Origin: Chromobotia macracanthus
Lineage: Eukaryota; Chordata; Actinopteri; Cypriniformes; Botiidae
Assembly: GCA_036877525.1 (NCBI GenBank)
Contig: JAZGTH010000098.1
Location: 1,984,001-2,048,000 of the forward strand
Length of the DNA stretch: 64,000 nt
Direction of reading: 5' to 3'
Position 1 is the stretch's first letter. Each line of letters begins with the position of its first letter. The notes beneath the pieces were generated by a model, which worked only from the letters and a program-made list of their open reading frames with translations, had not been told where the DNA came from and ran no database searches. Shown here piece by piece: positions 1 to 64,000 of this stretch. A program made the position numbers and the translations under genes.

Positions 1-1175
1 TTAATAAGTCTGGGTTGGAAGAAGCACATTGCGTTAGGAGCACATTGCTTGTGGGTTCAGTTCCCACGGAATACGTGTAATGAATGAGAGCAAATCCCAG
101 CAGCCCTGTTCCAACACCTACGGGAAAGTCTTCCCAGTAGAGTGGAAGCTGTAATGGCAGGCAGACAACTGAGGTATTGATGCTTATAATATTGAAAGGA
201 AACATTCGACAAGCACATATAAGTCTGATGCTCTGGTTTCCACAAACTTTTGGCAATAGGTCTTATCTCACAGTGGCATGCTGCTGTTGACACTGACTGA
301 AGTTTTATTATTGGACTGGGTCATCAGCGCCCACAAAGATTTCCAGGGTTCGTTCTATTGTATGAGTTTGATTAATGAACAGTATAAACTTTCTCAACGT
401 ACATATCTGCTCCAGGCACAGATGGCCAATGAGGTAACCCCAATTAATCTAGACATGTCATCCTATTGGAAAACTCCAGTGTGACAGCACTACCCTAAAA
501 AAGTACCACAACAGAACTGCAGGAGACCCTGTCAGGCTTAAGGTTTATTGCTAGTGGCTTTGTCACAGCTTCTCCTATGAGACAGCGGCCTAACGAGAAT
601 TAGCTCCAAAGGGATTGTTCCCTAATTTCATTTTATACTGCATTTGACCATGTTAATGGATTTGACATGGAGTTGGCAGGACTGCATAAGGATCTCTGAA
701 AATGGACAGCTCACATACAATCTCTGCACAGAACAAGCATTGCATCACCACATACCAGTTTTTATCCATGGCCAATTGGTCCTTAATTAAGATGAAGAGA
801 AAACCACTGAAGCCATTAATTGTTTTAACTTTGGAGTTTTAATTAGGGTTTCAGCTTACACTAAGATAAAAGATGTTGTCAGATCTAAACAACTTGAAAA
901 TCTTAGTGTTTGTGTGTTTTGCTTTGTGAGAATAACATGCTCTTTGGTCCTGATGCTAGGAGATAGACTGTGTTTCTTTGAAAATGCTGTCCACATGTTC
1001 CTAGCAACAGAAATTAGGTTGTCAAATAGGGTTTGGTATTAAACCAAATAATAATTATAATTGCAAATTATTGTATATCTTTTGCTCTAAAGGAAATCTG
1101 TGATAATTAGCTTGTATGTATGATATAATATTGCATTTAATTTGTACTGCTCTTATCTATTCTGTCTTTTATCAG
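1..1175 (+). other. 3' part of upstream intron
   Basis: This is non-coding sequence before the EGF1 exon, the end of an intron whose start lies outside the window. It holds a degenerate tRNA-derived SINE piece at about 24-85 and otherwise AT-rich unique-looking sequence. The short open frames here show no family similarity. A T/C tract before 1175 serves as the acceptor tract of the first visible exon. Confidence 0.85.
24..85 (+). repeat. tRNA-derived SINE head, degenerate
   Basis: The sequence follows the common cyprinid SINE head: a gcattgcgttag segment followed by a B-box-like gtgggttcagttccc and cacgga. The A box is poor and there is no intact cloverleaf, so this is a repeat remnant and not a tRNA gene. 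Confidence 0.55.
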
Positions 1176-61973
<60,798 letters not shown>

Positions 61974-64000
61974 GTCAGTATCCAACTGATGCCTCAGAAC
62001 CTATGAATCTGATGCAGTCCAGTGAACCACAGCGTACACACCTTCAGAATTCAGTTCATTTGCTGAATGCAAATTATAAAGTTTTTTTGTGAGATTTTTA
62101 CACCTGAGATTGAGGATCTATAAATTTTGATGTCCCTCCACCTTACAACATCTGCTTTGGCCTAGCAACAAGTAGCCAGTCATGTTCAGGGCTGGTCCAT
62201 AAACTGAAAGTAGTTTGTTGTTTTACATAAAAAAACACATCAACGAAAACTATGCTAGTTGAGCCAGTTCATATTACAGAGGTATGAACCTTTAAACTAT
62301 GTATGTCTTAGTGGCATCCCAAGTCTCTGAAATCACTCTGTCTGACCCCGCCTCCTCATTTGAATATGCTAATAACTTTACTGAAACGCGAAAACCTCAC
62401 ACTCTCTGTCAAGACCTCCATTAAGCTCCTCAAACCCTCTGTTTAAACACACAGATTTCTGAATAGCCAGAGCCTCTTTGCCCTCAGCGTTCTCCATTTC
62501 CTTCCGCCTGAAATATGCATGAACAGCCTTGTAATTGCAAGGTTTTGGCTCACATTTCTACTTTTCGCATATTTACTTGTGCGGTATTGGGTATTGCAGT
62601 CAATAATGAATTCTCTCAGATTTGTTGGCCTTGGGTCAGTGCGGCTGCTCTCACAGGCTGCCTGATGTCTGCGGCTCAATTACGCATCACCTTCACTCCA
62701 AAAACAGGGATCGGTTCTCAGTTCTGCATCATTTTGGTTTACAGCCACGAATGTGCTTCACTACTACTCACATCTATATGTTCTGTATTATTTGTCACAT
62801 TTTTTTAATAAATGACCGTTTAGAACATTTTTAAGTAAAACTGAGAAAGTCTCAGTTATTAAAAAAATATATATATTTAATACATGATCTAAGCCAATTT
62901 AATGATGAGCAATTTGTCTGTCAAAAAAGACCTTCCAAAATACTTGTTCTGTAGTTTCTGTAGTGTGAGACTACTTTTACAATCTTGCTATAATCTTAAA
63001 TTATAATATACTTGTAAGATCTTAAAAATGTTATAGTAGTTTTTATATAATTTTCCTGTTTTTTCCTGTTTTGTTTTTAGTGGTAAAATTTTCTGTAAAG
63101 CTGTTTTGCTACGATGCACCTTGTAAAAAAACGCTATAGAAAGTAATTTAATTGAAAAATGTAATTGAATTGGACCTTGATAATAGACCAAGATCCCACC
63201 AGTTCGTTCACACTCTGTTTACAGTATTTTGTGTTCACACACTTCACTGATTTTGAATGCAAGTGTTTAAATTCTGTTTATTTATTCAGATGTATTGCGA
63301 AACCATCTGTTTGTCTTAATTGAAGAGGATTAGGAAAAGTGGGAACTTCTGAACCTCTCTGGTATACCTCTCTGGTTACCATAGCGACAGATACTTTTAA
63401 TTTACTCATACTTTTACCGGTGGCTTTAATCACCATTAGCAGGACATTTATTTAAATCGCTCTGTTCTTTTGCAGATTAAAGAGCCAAATTCCAGTTGTG
63501 TTGTATCACCACACAGTATCTAAACCAACATACTTCTCCACTGTCCATACTGATCACATTGTATGCTAGATTGCATGAGGTTTTAAAGCAGATTATACAA
63601 CAGCTACATGATCCACTCTGGGGGCTGGAAGGTTGTTGGGCTGAATCCTCAAAAGGAATTTTAGCAGTTGACTTTGTATGTAAGTGGTACAATTTGTGAT
63701 ATCGCTACAATCATTACCATGGAGGGTAATTCAGGTAATTCTGTTTCTGTTGCTCTTGAACCCCACAGCACAGCCTCATAAAAAGTGCAGAATACTCAAG
63801 GGCCCTGCAGCGAATAATTAAAACAATCTATAGTCTTGGCACTGATTTTCTCTTTTCACCCAATACAGCATTTGTGCAAAGCTTATTTGTCTGTTCCCGT
63901 GGGTTACATGGTTGAATGGGAGAATATGAACACAGTAAATAGCAGATAAACCTCGTACTCTGTGCACGTGAGATATTCAGCACGGGTTTTGCATTGTCAT
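61974..64000 (+). other. cntnap5: 5' part of downstream intron
   Basis: This is non-coding sequence after the EGF2 exon. The next expected exon would start laminin G4 and complete a Glu- or Gly-type split codon after K. I see no such exon before the window ends. No repeat element is clearly recognisable here. Confidence 0.8.

Overview
The window is vertebrate nuclear DNA, most likely from a teleost fish of the carp family. It is AT-rich. Eight short coding exons with clean GT-AG boundaries are scattered over 61 kb. The introns hold tRNA-derived SINE pieces with the cyprinid-type tail (a 'ctttggataaaagtgtct'-like core), miniature elements starting with 'aaagggacagttcacc', and long GT, CT, AT and GTCT microsatellites. 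There is no bacterial or viral gene organisation.

One gene can be supported, on the + strand: the middle part of a contactin-associated protein-like (Caspr/CNTNAP, neurexin IV family) gene. It is best called cntnap5-like. The exons are 1176-1282, 2884-3003, 3644-3844, 33634-33790, 35677-35804, 48840-49010, 58146-58364 and 61737-61973. Joined, they read 446 codons in one open frame with no stop and no phase conflict. They encode EGF-like domain 1, the fibrinogen C-terminal-like domain, laminin G domain 3 and EGF-like domain 2. The 5' exons (discoidin, laminin G1 and G2) lie before the window. The 3' exons (laminin G4, transmembrane segment, cytoplasmic tail) lie after it.

Layout: 1-1175 is upstream intron with a SINE remnant. 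1176-3844 holds three close exons (EGF1 and the first half of the fibrinogen-like domain). 3845-33633 is a 29.8 kb repeat-bearing intron. 33634-35804 holds two exons (rest of the fibrinogen-like domain and the start of laminin G3). 35805-48839 is a 13 kb intron. 48840-61973 holds three laminin G3/EGF2 exons separated by 9.1 and 3.4 kb introns. The last 2 kb is intron.

I found no RNA gene, no intact transposon gene, no CRISPR array and no second protein-coding gene. Nothing looks like a new defence or metabolic system. The points most worth a second look are a triple in-frame splice acceptor at the last exon, a dispersed repeat of about 300 bp present at least five times, a perfect 15-bp hairpin, a strong G-run cluster, and candidate CTCF-type motifs. 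The paralogue call and the repeat names rest on recalled family sequences, not on a database search.
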